Source: Nemophila menziesii
Taxonomy: Eukaryota; Streptophyta; Magnoliopsida; Boraginales; Hydrophyllaceae
Assembly (NCBI GenBank): GCA_029959085.1
Contig: JARWIR010000003.1
Location: 31,759,505-31,823,504 of the forward strand
DNA: 64,000 bases
Direction: 5' to 3'
The position numbers and the translations under genes are program-made. The notes beneath the pieces were generated by a model. The model saw nothing but the letters and a program-made list of their open reading frames with translations, had not been told where the DNA came from and did not search any database. Shown in pieces: positions 11,342-21,415 of the stretch; within the stretch, counting starts at the first letter, position 1, and every line of letters begins with the position of its first letter.

Positions 11342-11641
11342 TTAGACATTGACATAACCTCCCCAGCAGTGAGTGAGGTTGTCAATATTTGCAACTCGAA
11401 ATTTACATCCCTTAGCTTTTATGCCCACTAGTTTATCTGAGATAACCTTCGTGACCATGAATGGTCCTAGCCAAGAACTTTTTGATTCACGTACCTTTGG
11501 AGGGGGGTCCAGTTTATTCATAGCTACTTCTTCACCTACTTTGAACCCCTTTTTCTTTCTTTCTTTCTTAGGTTCCTTCGGAACCTTCGTGGCACGTGCT
11601 TTCTCTTTCTTCTTTGCATGATTGAGTTGTGGATTTTTAGG
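11342..11641 (-). pseudogene. Gypsy integrase C-terminal-like tail joined in frame behind protease
   Basis: Directly after the TAG at 11642-11644, the same minus frame continues through a Lys-rich stretch (AKKKEKARATKVPKEPKKER), then GEEVAMNKLDPPP and SSWLGPFMVTKVISD, and ends at TAA 11342-11344. The W-GPF-V pattern is that of the GPY/F module at the C-terminus of Ty3/gypsy integrases. In a complete element, RT, RNase H and the integrase HHCC/DDE core lie between protease and this module. Here nothing separates them, so the pol core is deleted and the frame is kept. It could instead be an unrelated basic tail, but the WLGPF context argues against that. Confidence 0.65.
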
Positions 11642-12283
11642 CTATGGAGGAGCTTTAATTGGTGGTTTCTTTCGTAGATCTTTCTCCTCCACCCCTAACG
11701 TGTCCACAACATTAATTTGCTCCTTTCTTACCGGTTCCATTACATCTAGACGAAAGCATTCTTCCTTGGAATCCGGAAATCTCATAGGTCTGAACACGTT
11801 AAACTTCATTTCCTCGTCTTGGATTCTCATAATCATCTCTCCGTTTTCTACATCAATCAAGGTACGCCCCGTGGCTAGGAATGGTCTTCCCAAAATAATG
11901 GGGACATTCCTATCCGCGTCGTAATCAAGTATAACGAAATCAGCGGGAAAAATTAACGTACCTGCCTTAACGAGGACATCTTCGATTCGGCCTTCCGGAT
12001 GTGCAAGAGATCGATCCGCCATTTGCAAGACCATATAAGTAGGTCTTGCTTCTCCAATTTTCAGCTTATCAAAGATTGATTTGGGCATAAGATTGATGCT
12101 TGCACCCAAATCGCATAGTGCTTTACCTTGCCATTCATCACCAATAGATATTGGAATTGTGAAACTCCCAGGATCAAGTAGCTTCGGAGGTAACTTACTT
12201 TGACAAATGGCGCTGCATTCTTCGGGTAAACCAATCATTTCATTATCACAATATGGTCTTTTATTGGTGAGGGCTCTCTTCAA
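11642..12283 (-). pseudogene. Ty3/gypsy (Athila/Tat-like) retropepsin region
   Basis: The frame encodes an aspartic protease domain: ALCDLGASINLMPKSIF, in which DLGAS stands at the active-site D-[TS]-G position as in Athila/Tat proteases, then VILGRPFLATGRTLIDVENG, the second conserved strand-turn of the fold. Retropepsin would process the Gag-Pol polyprotein. Upstream in the same strand lie gag and the AITLRSGK linker typical of this lineage. A TAG ends the frame, but the reading frame resumes at once in the integrase-like tail. The element lacks an RT and cannot be autonomous. Confidence 0.85.
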
Positions 12284-14211
12284 AAACTTCGCATACTTAG
12301 GTATATCTCAAATAGCTTTTAACAATGGTATGTTGATGTTAATATTACTTAGCTTATCCAAGAATTTCTGATATTCAGCCGTGTCATTCTTTTTTTTGAA
12401 CTTGCGATGGAAATGGTGGAGGCGGACGATTGATTATAATATCATTTTTATTTTTCGGACTCTCAATGGGCCTCTTCACTTCTTCAACTTCCACTTCTTT
12501 CTCTTTACTCACCTTATCCTTTTCTTTTCTAACTTCTTTTTCTTTCATAACCGGAAAAGGGGGTGGAGGAAGGTTCTTACCACTTCTGAGAGTAATAGCT
12601 TTACAGTCTTCGATGTGGATTGGATTCTCAGTGTCACTAGGGAGTTGCCCTTATGGACGCTGATTCAATTGTCTTGTTATTTGCGCGATTTGAGTTTCTA
12701 ACAACTTGATGTGTGCATCAGAAGCTTGTTGCCTTTGGATTGCTTGTGTTTGAAAAGTGATTAAGTTTTCAACGGTTTTCTGAAGGCTAATCACATCTTC
12801 TTGTGGTTGAGCGGGTAAGGCTTTTTGGTTCATGGTTTCGTTTTAACTGTCTTGAGGAGCTTGTCTCTGAACATAACTTCCTTGATTCTGTACTCCTTGA
12901 TAATTATTATTTGGTCTTGGATTGAAGTTGTTACCTTGGGGACGCGGCTTCTATGCGTATGTAGGATTGGCTGCCCCACTAGGATTTGAGTATTGAAACC
13001 CAGGATGGTTTCTGTTAGGCTGATATCCATTACCACTCGAATTAAAGTTTCCTCTATTGGAGACAAACATCACAGACTCTTGATTATTCTGACGATTCTC
13101 CCAATCGTGATCATTCACACCACAAAACTCACATCCATACACTTCTTGCGCAACCTTTACCTCAACTCTCTTATTTGAAAAACCCTCTTTCACGGCTAAA
13201 GTAAGTTGTCTCAACTGTTGTTCTAGTATGGTTTGTATCTTGGTCTCTAAGGAGTTGAACTTTTCTTCAATGTTGACATTATTAACTCCTCCCTTAACTG
13301 GTATTCTTACGGTATTCCACCCAACTGCATTATCAACTGTTCTATCCAAAATAATTCTCGCATACGCAGGTTGAACTCGTAAAAACGCACCACCACACAA
13401 CAAATCTAATTCTTTCCTTGAACTCCCCTCAAGACCGTTATAGAAAATCTGCATCTGTTGTTGTTCAGTAAGTTCATGATTAGGGACTCTTCGTAAACAT
13501 TTCTGAAATCTCGACCAACTTCTACCCAACGCTTCATCATATTCTTGTTTGAAATGTGTTAACGCAAGTTGAGCTTCTAACCTCATGTTGGACGGATAAT
13601 ACCTGTCGAAAAACGCAGCCTGTAACTGCTCCCAATTCGTAATCTTCCCTGATTCTTGTGAGTCATGCCAATCACTCGCACCATCTATTAAAAAAAATCT
13701 GAACGTAGCATAATACATTTGCTCCCTTGTTACCCCTTGCGTGATGTATGAATCGCAAATCTGCATGAATTTTTGTACCGCGCGAAGTGGGTTTGCCTCG
13801 AAAGTTTCCGAAATTCTGAAATTGAGCTAGCATACCCGGATCAGGGCGGAATCTCGGAACATCGATATCAGCTGGGCCAATCCCAAGAGGAGGGGCAAGG
13901 AATGGTCCTTGAGCGGGACCGGTAAGAAACCATGGATCGGCTATTTGAACTTGAATCGGAGGATTAGGAATGTCATGTGGGATCGGAAGGTTAGGGATTC
14001 CAGGAGGTGCTATAGGTTGACCATTTTCGTCTAGTTGAACTCCTGGGTTCCCTTGATTATTGATATTGATATTATTCATTCTGTTCGCTAAATCTTCTAC
14101 TTCTCGAGCTTCTTGTTCTCTTTTTCTCTTGTTAGCAAGTCTGATTAATGATTCTGGATCATTAAGGATCGGAGGTGATGGCTCTAGATCCTTAAGGAGT
14201 CTCCTTCGCAT
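12284..14211 (-). pseudogene. Ty3/gypsy (Athila/Tat-like) gag, frameshifted
   Basis: The N-terminal part lies at 13672-14211 (PPILNDPESLIRLANKRKRE, then a Pro-rich region and FGNFRGKP). The Retrotrans_gag core follows at 12951-13766 (FRFFLIDGASDWHDS, AAFFDRYYPSNMRLE, LGRSWSRFQKCLRRVPNHEL, FYNGL). The two are in different frames, with the shift at about 13780-13805. A decayed zinc-knuckle-like CEFCGVNDHDWEN is visible. Further left come a Gln-rich coiled-coil-like part (12651-12833) and AITLRSGKNLPPPPFP (about 12550-12610), the usual Athila/Tat link to protease. Several stops break it. Gag would form the retrotransposon particle. Confidence 0.85.
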
Positions 14212-14330
14212 ACACCAAACCTAAAACCCTGAAAAAGATGAACAAACAAAAAGCGTAAAACTGATAAAAACAAAAGTAAAAATAAATGCAACTATCACTA
14301 AAGGTTAAACACCGTGGTCACACGCTACCG

Positions 14331-14348
14331 TCCCCGGCAGCGGCGCCA
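14331..14348 (-). promoter_or_regulatory. Primer-binding site, tRNA-Asp type
   Basis: On the minus strand TGGCGCCGCTGCCGGGGA lies 6 nt inside the LTR end. It complements the 3' end of plant tRNA-Asp, the primer typical of Athila/Tat elements. Complementarity ends after about 18 nt, the normal length, in contrast to the extended tRNA match at 21354-21409. Confidence 0.85.
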
Positions 14349-14354
14349 AAAACT

Positions 14355-14894
14355 TGGTGGTCCTTTGTGTGTTCTAAAATAAATGCAAAAAGTAATTGAA
14401 CCACAACCGCAAGTGTACGGTTGTCCCAAGTAATAATAGTGATAACAGATTCGTTCTCAGGGACGGTTGGTTAACTACAATGCTTATCAGATAATGAATG
14501 GTTGCACTTATGAAAGCAATAAGAGATATAATGATTGATTGATTGGTTTGTATTAATTCTAAGTAATGAAAGACTAAAGTAAAAATGCAAATAAATACTA
14601 AGACGCAGCTCCAAAATATAATTCTTTCGGGATTTATCTTCAAGCTTTGACTCCATATCACGATCCTTGACTCTCTTCTCGGATTCCTCTCCTAGCTAAT
14701 ATTCAAAACCTACAAACTTTTCACTAAAATACACAAGATTACGCGCAAAAGTTTAATAAATTAAAAATACTAGAAATAAAATAGGAATTCCGGATTATTG
14801 CATTTTTAACTCAAAAGTCTATCAAAATATTCAATTAAACATAAAAAATGATGTCTCCCAAGGGTCGAAAATAAGAACAATTAGGGAGACATCA
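14355..14894 (-). mobile_element. 5' LTR of the gypsy remnant (540 bp, shortened)
   Basis: On the minus strand it begins TGATGTCTCCC and ends GGACCACCA, next to the PBS. The first 50 bp hold the terminal inverted pair TGATGTCTCC/GGGAGACATCA. Its beginning and end align with the longer LTR at 39335-52745 (GTGAAAAGTTTGTAGGTTTTG, GGAGTCAAAG, TCCCGAAAGAATT, then ATTATCTGATAAGCATT and ACAACCGTACACTTGCGGTT), but about 1 kb is missing after GGAGCTGC. The flanking 5 bp are GATGC (14895-14899). No partner LTR exists in the window. Confidence 0.8.
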
Positions 14895-15377
14895 GATGCC
14901 CAGGTATTTACCTAAATCCTGAGTTTCTTTGATCTGAAGTGTTCCAGCCACTTGTTGTCTGAGTTGATTAGGGGTTTATTTACTAAATCACAATGTCGAT
15001 TTGTTAAAATTGACTTTTTGACCCGAGCATTCACAATTTGTGTTAATACACTCTCGAAATTCCTCAATGTCTTGTCCTTCCAGTGACAAAAAGAAAAGCG
15101 AATCATTTGCAAAAAAAGGTGAGAAATAGTCGGACAGTTCCTAGTAATGCGGATACCTTTGATCCTTCCATCCTGTACAGTTTGTTCAATAAGTGTAATC
15201 GAAGATTTTGTAAGTAATGAAAAAAAAGAAGGAGAAAGAGGGTCTCCCCGACGTAGACCCTGACCAGGTTTAAAAGGTGACTGTCTTTCACCGTTAATAA
15301 TAATCTAAAAAGTGACTGTTCTTTTTGTTTACTTACTTATTTATTTTTTATTTCAATAATTCTTATGTAGATACTTC
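14895..15377. repeat. Right copy of the ~483-bp LINE direct duplication
   Basis: Counterpart of 7976-8458. It begins directly at the gypsy LTR edge with GATGCCCAGG and carries the same decayed RT segment on the minus strand. It differs by scattered substitutions and small indels, so the duplication is old. Confidence 0.8.
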
Positions 15378-16299
15378 ATGCATTTTATATTTAATAGGTT
15401 GTTTTTTTAACTCTTTTTTTTCTTTTGATAGTCGTGATCGTGGTGCCCTTTTTCTTTTTACTTCTTTGTTTATATATTTTTTTAAATAATCCTTTTTAAA
15501 ATTATTTTTTAAACCTGACTCTACAAAAATTAAATAATCTTTAATTACAATAAAACTGATTAATATTTTATAATATTAGCATTTTTTCAGTATATTTGAA
15601 TACAAAAACTCTTTCCATATAAAAAAATAAAAAAATACATTGAACTGTATTTTAATATATATAATAAACCATAATTATATGTATATACATATATATTCTT
15701 TTTTATACTTTTGACATCTAAACGATTGATAAGAACAAATCCCAATAAACTCCTATCAAGGTACTTAAAACATTTAAAGTGTAGACCATCAGCTTCTACA
15801 TTTGTTAATTACGTTTAACACGTTATTTAGAGGTTCTAAGTATTGTATTAGATTTAATATCGATTTCATTCTGTCTTACCTAGTCAATCAACATATTTAT
15901 TTACCTCTCGATAAATATAACTTACATTGAAATTTTTGTTTTAGGACGATATGTTTTTTATCTCTCATATCACTTTAAAAATAACAACTTTTATTTAAAC
16001 AATGACAAGATATGAGTTTCAATAGTTATTTATTAAAAAAAAGTAACCATATTGTTTGATATGTAAAATTAGACCATAACATATATTTTTTGATACAAAT
16101 ACTTTTTAAAGATAAGTATATTATGTTTATCACAAGATTGCGCATTTACGGATAGAAACAAACAAAATTCTTTTATGAGTCAAACATTTAGCAAAATCGT
16201 TAATTTGTATAGATTTTTAATCGGTTAGCTCATAATTTTATTATTGTAAATAGTCTATTTTTTTAGTTCGCTTTAGGTACCACAACGTCTCAGGCCGAC
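15378..16299. other. AT-rich intergenic sequence, no feature seen
   Basis: Strongly AT-rich with homopolymer runs. No frame, repeat boundary or RNA gene that I can support. Confidence 0.5.
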
Positions 16300-17520
16300 C
16301 CTGCTTATTATTCTTCTTGCTGATTTTCTTGTTCCGTTGTATGCTAGTCGGTTCCATAAACGCCCCATCTACTACAAATTGTCACCTCGGATTAAAAATA
16401 TACATGTAAGCTCATTTTTGGATGTCTGCATTACTCCATGTCCCTTTGAATATTCACCTACTCCTATTATTTCATTTGTCATTTCAGAGTCAGTAAAATT
16501 GACATGCATCTCTCTCCGGCTCTGGAAGATCCACCAATTTTAAAGATACTTTTGGGCAATCAATATCCTCTATTTCTACTGGATTTAGTGCATCAAACCT
16601 ATATCCTTCCCCTCCCTACTTAACTCTCCCACCAACACCCATTTCTTCTTTTTAGAGTGTTTTGTTGCTGTTTTTAGCCTACATACTTTCCCCTTCCCGT
16701 GGTTCGGGAATCCATCTTTACGCCCTCTCTGCAAGATCATACCAACATCTTTTTTACAAATATCCCTTTGTCATATAACATTAGGGGGTCAGCACTTCTC
16801 GATCTTTTTCCATTATGAGTTGAAGGCTTGTCCCCAATTACATCTTTTCCCTTTTCCATCGCCTTCTTCACCGTCGTGCACCCTTCTCGCCTTTGGCCTA
16901 CCATACTCAAAACATATCACATGAATCCCTTAGTACTCCTTGTTTTGTATATGTTCACCAATTTGGGTGATTGTGACCAACGGTGTATTTAGTTCAATCT
17001 CGATAGCCAACCTAGAAAAATTGCCCCGAGCTCTAGATTTTGTCAAGGAATCAATTCTAACCATCTGAACTATGTGATTACCAATATCGTTAGTATCTCC
17101 TAGGTATAATATACCATAGGTAGATCCAGTAATCTTACCCGAACTGTTGTTGTACCATCTACCACTGACTAGGGAATAAAGTTTATACCCCATTCCCTAG
17201 TAAATAAGTATCCATTCTGAATCATCCATGGTCCCCCATATAATAACATGGTATAGTCATCCCTACTCAGAAACTGAACCAGACAATATCAATATCTTAT
17301 ATATATTAAATCGATATGTGCTTTCGGCTTCCATATTTTTTCAATTTTCATATACATATAAGTTACATTATTATGCCCAAGTAAGCGTATAACTAGAGTG
17401 TTCAACCATACATGACTGCTATCAGTATTTTGTTTCGCCTTTCGAATAAGTTATGGGTATCAATCATTTTTATGTGGAATATTGTCTTTTAATCCTACCC
17501 CGTCTACTGATTCTAAATTG
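16300..17520 (-). pseudogene. LINE ORF1 relic (DUF4283-type domain)
   Basis: On the minus strand broken frames read VIRLLGHNN near 17400, then FLSRDDYTMLLYGGPWMIQN near 17220-17290. The better frame at 16930-17193 follows (IVQMVRIDSLTKSRARGNFS, RLAIEIELNTPLV). This is the order seen in plant LINE ORF1 DUF4283 proteins: the GGPW segment, then a domain with R-ARGNF-R-cV-ve-dL--PLv. These proteins are thought to bind the LINE RNA. A Lys/Arg-rich C-terminal stretch follows to about 16700. Stops and frameshifts are frequent, and no ORF2 follows on this strand. Confidence 0.7.
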
Positions 17521-18239
17521 TCCTCCTCCCTTGAACCCCCACACAGAACTAGGGTTGAGCACGAGACGGGTTTGCCTTGGGTTGGAGTCTTGGGTGAACC
17601 GAGGGTAATATTAACGGGTGTTCAAATTTAGAGGGTAATGTGTTGGCAGGGTAAAATAACCTTAGGCCACAATTTACCCAGGGTTAACCCTTAGTAAAAC
17701 CTATAGCAATATCAAAAAAAAATTATCTATAAATTATATCACAGACATAAATTCAATCCCAAAGAATGAGTTAATGTACCATAAGTTCAATACCAAACGA
17801 GTATAGAAACTAAATTGTTACACGGTATAACTTGTCGAATCTATAATATTACATAGAATAATTAATGAATGATACGATAATTAAGTTACAATTTCATTAA
17901 TTATAAAATAAAGTCTATCAATCAAAAAAAAGTATGTTTTCAGCAAAACATAAAAGGTTTCATTCATTCAAAGACCCTTGATTGATCAAAGTGACTTCTT
18001 AAGCTTCTTGAATTGATTTTCTAGAAGATTATAAAACATGTGATACACTAAAATCTCACTAGGACACATAAACTTTTAGCTCACATATACAAAAACTAGT
18101 TAATACTATATGCATCAAATTTGTCAATGCAATAAAATCATCATAAGCTGGAAGTTATAATTTATTTATGTTATCATCAATGGCCTCACATTAATATTAA
18201 GCATCATCAGACTCATACTTAATTATATAACTCCCGAAT
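17521..18239. other. AT-rich intergenic sequence
   Basis: No supported gene. At about 17544 TAGGGTTGAGCA resembles the hAT-MITE end seen at 5896, but I found no matching right end. Confidence 0.4.
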
Positions 18240-18665
18240 TAGCCAAACGAATAACCCTCCACTAGGACTAGCATGGGTGAAGCAACAAGGAGTGAAAACG
18301 TTATGTATAGAAGTGGATTCACATGAGGCTATATGATTGGTAGAGAGTGGAATGGCTGATAGAGGTACATGGAGGAAATTAATTTAAAGACATTAGGAGC
18401 TCATTGAGGAAAATGTGGGGTCTGATTTGGTACACATCTATAGAGAAAGTAATTATGCGCGAATTGGTTTGCTGAGGAAGGAAAATTGCAAAGAAATTGG
18501 AAGCAGGTCGATAAGGAAGCACTGAAGGGCGTGAGATGCCTTCTTATACGAGATAAGTATGATTATCGATACCAAGAGTTATTTATGATGGATTTCTTGA
18601 AGACATTTTAGAGTTCTAGACATATTTTCCCCCCAAACTTTTTGATATCCTTTTTATGAAAAAAA
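18240..18665 (+). pseudogene. LINE RNase H fragment with 3' end
   Basis: Broken plus-strand frames read WVKQQGVKTLCIEVDSHEAI near 18267-18340 and VHIYRESNYARNWFAEEGK near 18430-18490. These match the C-terminal half of the RNase H in the LINE fragment at 400-1185 (LEIEVDSWEVIELL, YREANSCADWLAKLG). A 3' UTR follows to an A run at 18657-18664. It is a 5'-truncated, decayed LINE copy, distinct from the one that begins just downstream. Confidence 0.65.
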
Positions 18666-18699
18666 TATTTAGGAAAATGAAAGTGAGTAATTAATGCAG

Positions 18700-20829
18700 G
18701 CCAGGCAGTAGATAAGAAGAAGTCTCTCATATATTTCTTGAGGAACATCAATGAGGACCTCGTAGAGATCATTAATGTTCGGAGTGGTTATCGCAGAAGC
18801 GAAAGCTTGAGAAAGTACTTGGGGGTTCCCATTTTCTCGGGCAAAAGCCGAGAGGCTTCTATGGTGGCATGATCAATGGATTTCGGAGTAAACTAGCGGG
18901 TTGGAAAGGTAGGACCTTGTCTTTAGCTGGTCGCATCACACTAGCTTAATCGGTCATTAGCGCGATGCTATGTATAGTATGCAAGTGGAGAAATTACCAA
19001 ATTTTGTTTGTGATATGATTGAACACATTGTTAGATATTTCATATGGAGATATTTGGAAGCTCATCAGAAAATTAGTTGGATTGTATGGAAAAATGGTTG
19101 TCAATTAAAGAAGGTGTGTGGGTTGAGGTTTTGTCAGGTCAAGGTTATCAATCAAGCACTTTTGGGAAAGCTTGGGTGGAAAGTGATCCATGATAAATAG
19201 ACACTCTGGGCCATTTCACTTTGGCAAAAATATTTCAAGAAAAATGTATTTAGTACGCACATAAGTCGTATGCTTCACAAATTTGTAGAGTCATCGTGGA
19301 AGATATTGTAGTGGTTAGATGGGGATCCTGATGGGTGTTATCAATGTGAGTTGTATTGCTTTTTGGGTGGATATTTGGATAGGGAATGAGCCTTTGGTTA
19401 ATTATGATCTAGCTCTGATTGGTAATGATAGTTGATTTGATAAGGTTAAGGATTATGTGAGAAATGATGACTCATGGAATTGGGATCATTCCAACATTTG
19501 ATACCATTTTGTAAGCTCCTAGAAATCGCATCGGCAAGGGTATCACGTGATAATACACATCGGGATGTTTTGTCTTGGTCGCATAATATTTGTGGCGTAT
19601 ATTTGGTAAAATCATCGTGTGTGGGGACCTCTTCTTCACAACATGACGAGAGGAGTCCCCAAAGAGTTACAATTATCTTATAGCGTGTGGTACAAGATAG
19701 ATTAAAAACATGGTTAAACTTAGTTAAATGGGGTATGGATGTTACGAGCATGTGTCTATAATATGTTTAGGATGAGGAGAATGTGATTCATCTTTTTTCG
19801 AGACTGTGGTACATCTCGGGATATATGGAATTCTATTAAAATATAAATCGCATGGGGAAGAGTAAATAATAATGGGGACATTTAACCATGGGAGCTACTG
19901 CATAATTCAAGATGGGACGCACACCATGTAAGATATAGGAGTGATAAGGGAAATCAGAACCTTTTGTTCCAAGATATGAAAGGGATGCATAATATATGTG
20001 AACAACAACTCAAATATTTTATCAACGTGTCATCATTAGTAATGCAGCGGTGAGGTATTACAAATAGAGCAAATAGTAATGAGGTGACAAAAGTACATAG
20101 GTTTCATTTATTTGAACAAAAACGTCTGGAATCATAGGTAAGGAATGGTGACAACTTTGTGAGGTCAGAAAATGTGATAGGCAGTTCCAGCAGCTTCTCG
20201 CAGGTAACCAGCTACTGAGTTGAAAACTTGACAGCAACCATCACTTTGGGGATAGTGGAGAATCTGCAACCTCATCGAGGAGTGAATATCAGTATTGGAA
20301 CATCAAATTATCATCTAAATGGTTGTTTGCTAGGGGTCAATTGGAACATATTATTCAGACTATGTAGAATCATGAAATAGAATATCAAAGAGAGTGTATG
20401 GACGCAAAGATCATATGGGGCTCATTGGGTGGTGTAAACCCAATAACGGATCCAAAATCAATACATATGGTAGTTGTAACTCGCATACGAGTATGGGTGG
20501 GCAGGAAATGTGTTGAGAAATTCAGAGGGCATGTGGATACGAGAAATTTATATGAATTTTATATGTTCTTCTCAATTGGATGTTGAAGTTATCGCTACTG
20601 AAATTATCATTTTATTTGAAGGCTTACACATGGCTTTGGAAATAGGGATTAAAGAGTTATGTGTGAAGGTTGATTCTCAGGAAGTTATGTAAGCAGTATC
20701 ACAAGTGGAGTCGCGCAAAGAACCTTTGGATTTCTGGTTAGAGGCTATTTGTGGTATCCTATCCAGAAACAGACATTACATCAGTAGTCACATTTATAGA
20801 AAGGCGAATATGTATGTCGATTGGCTTGT
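18700..20829 (+). pseudogene. Decayed L1 LINE ORF2 (RT end, zinc-binding, RNase H), left part
   Basis: Plus-strand relics appear in the right order. The RT thumb-like LRKYLGVPIFSGKSREASMV lies near 18808-18870, and KLPNFVCDMIEHIVRYFIW plus QALLGKLGWKVI at 18970-19200 (RT C-terminus). A decayed zinc-binding region follows near 19300-19860, and an RNase H at about 20400-20829 (GLHMALEIGIKELCVKVDSQ, then IYRKANMYVDWL). Stops and shifts are frequent. The frame is cut at 20829 by the foldback LTR insertion and resumes at 22898, so this LINE predates that insertion. Confidence 0.75.
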
Positions 20830-21353
20830 TGATGTCTCGTCTTTTATTATTATATTTAATAGGTTGAGACATCTATTATTGGGAGTTTTTTAGTCTAAAG
20901 CTGGGGATTTTTCCCCTTATTTGATATATTACGAGTCTTAGGTTAATGTTAACGATTCTCGTGTTTATGAAGCATTTTGAGGTGTTTTGTGCTTTATAGG
21001 TGAAAATCATAAGAACACGTCGGGTCCAATAACTAATGGATTAGATAAGGATTTGGAAGTGAAGAGAAACCTCCAAGAAAGTGAAAAGAGACCAAAAAGA
21101 AACCTGCGAAGTCAAGAGTTAACGTAATGCTCAAGAAAGAAAAGTTTTACGATCAAGCCTAAATCTTGGAATTGATGCCCATAATGATCAGAGAAGAGTA
21201 TGGAACTAATTTATAGACCGTTGGAAAGATCCTAGAAAGACGAACATGTGGGAAAAAACCGAGCGTTATTTGGAGGTCGAACGGTCAAGTTATGATCGTT
21301 TTAGTGACCCACGGTGGGGACATACATGCACAAAACCGGGAATTCTCCACATT
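20830..21353 (+). repeat. Inverted partial LTR arm (U3 side)
   Basis: The 524-bp arm starts TGATGTCTCGTC and reads inward as the first ~510 bp of the LTR, in the opposite orientation to the full LTR at 21416-22897. It ends at GAATTCTCCACAT, which pairs with ATGTGGAGAATTC at about 22396-22408. Divergence between the arms is perhaps 15-20% by eye, so the structure is old. Confidence 0.75.
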
Positions 21354-21409
21354 TAAGTATTCCCGCCTGTCACGCGGGTGACCCAGGTTCGATCCCGGCA
21401 GCTGCGCCA
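21354..21409 (+). other. tRNA-Asp(GUC)-derived sequence, extended primer copy
   Basis: On plus it reads from the end of the D arm to the terminal CCA of tRNA-Asp: anticodon stem CCCGC/GCGGG (21362-21366, 21374-21378) around loop CTGTCAC with anticodon GTC at 21369-21371, then the T arm (GGTTCGATCC) and GCGCCA. It has a few differences from the plant tRNA-Asp I know, including one missing C in the T stem. It lacks the acceptor 5' strand and most of the D arm, so it is not a tRNA gene. It sits exactly where the PBS must be, 6 nt from the LTR. Confidence 0.8.
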
Positions 21410-21415
21410 AAAACT

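Noticed and set aside
11373..12701. Plus-strand frames over the gag/protease region
   Set aside because: Shadows of the minus-strand gag-protease.
17544..17556. Second hAT MITE starting TAGGGTTGAGCA
   Set aside because: No matching right end or 8-bp TSD found nearby.
21354..21409. A functional tRNA-Asp gene
   Set aside because: The acceptor 5' strand and most of the D arm are missing, the T stem has a missing base, and the sequence lies exactly at the PBS of an LTR. It is primer-derived.
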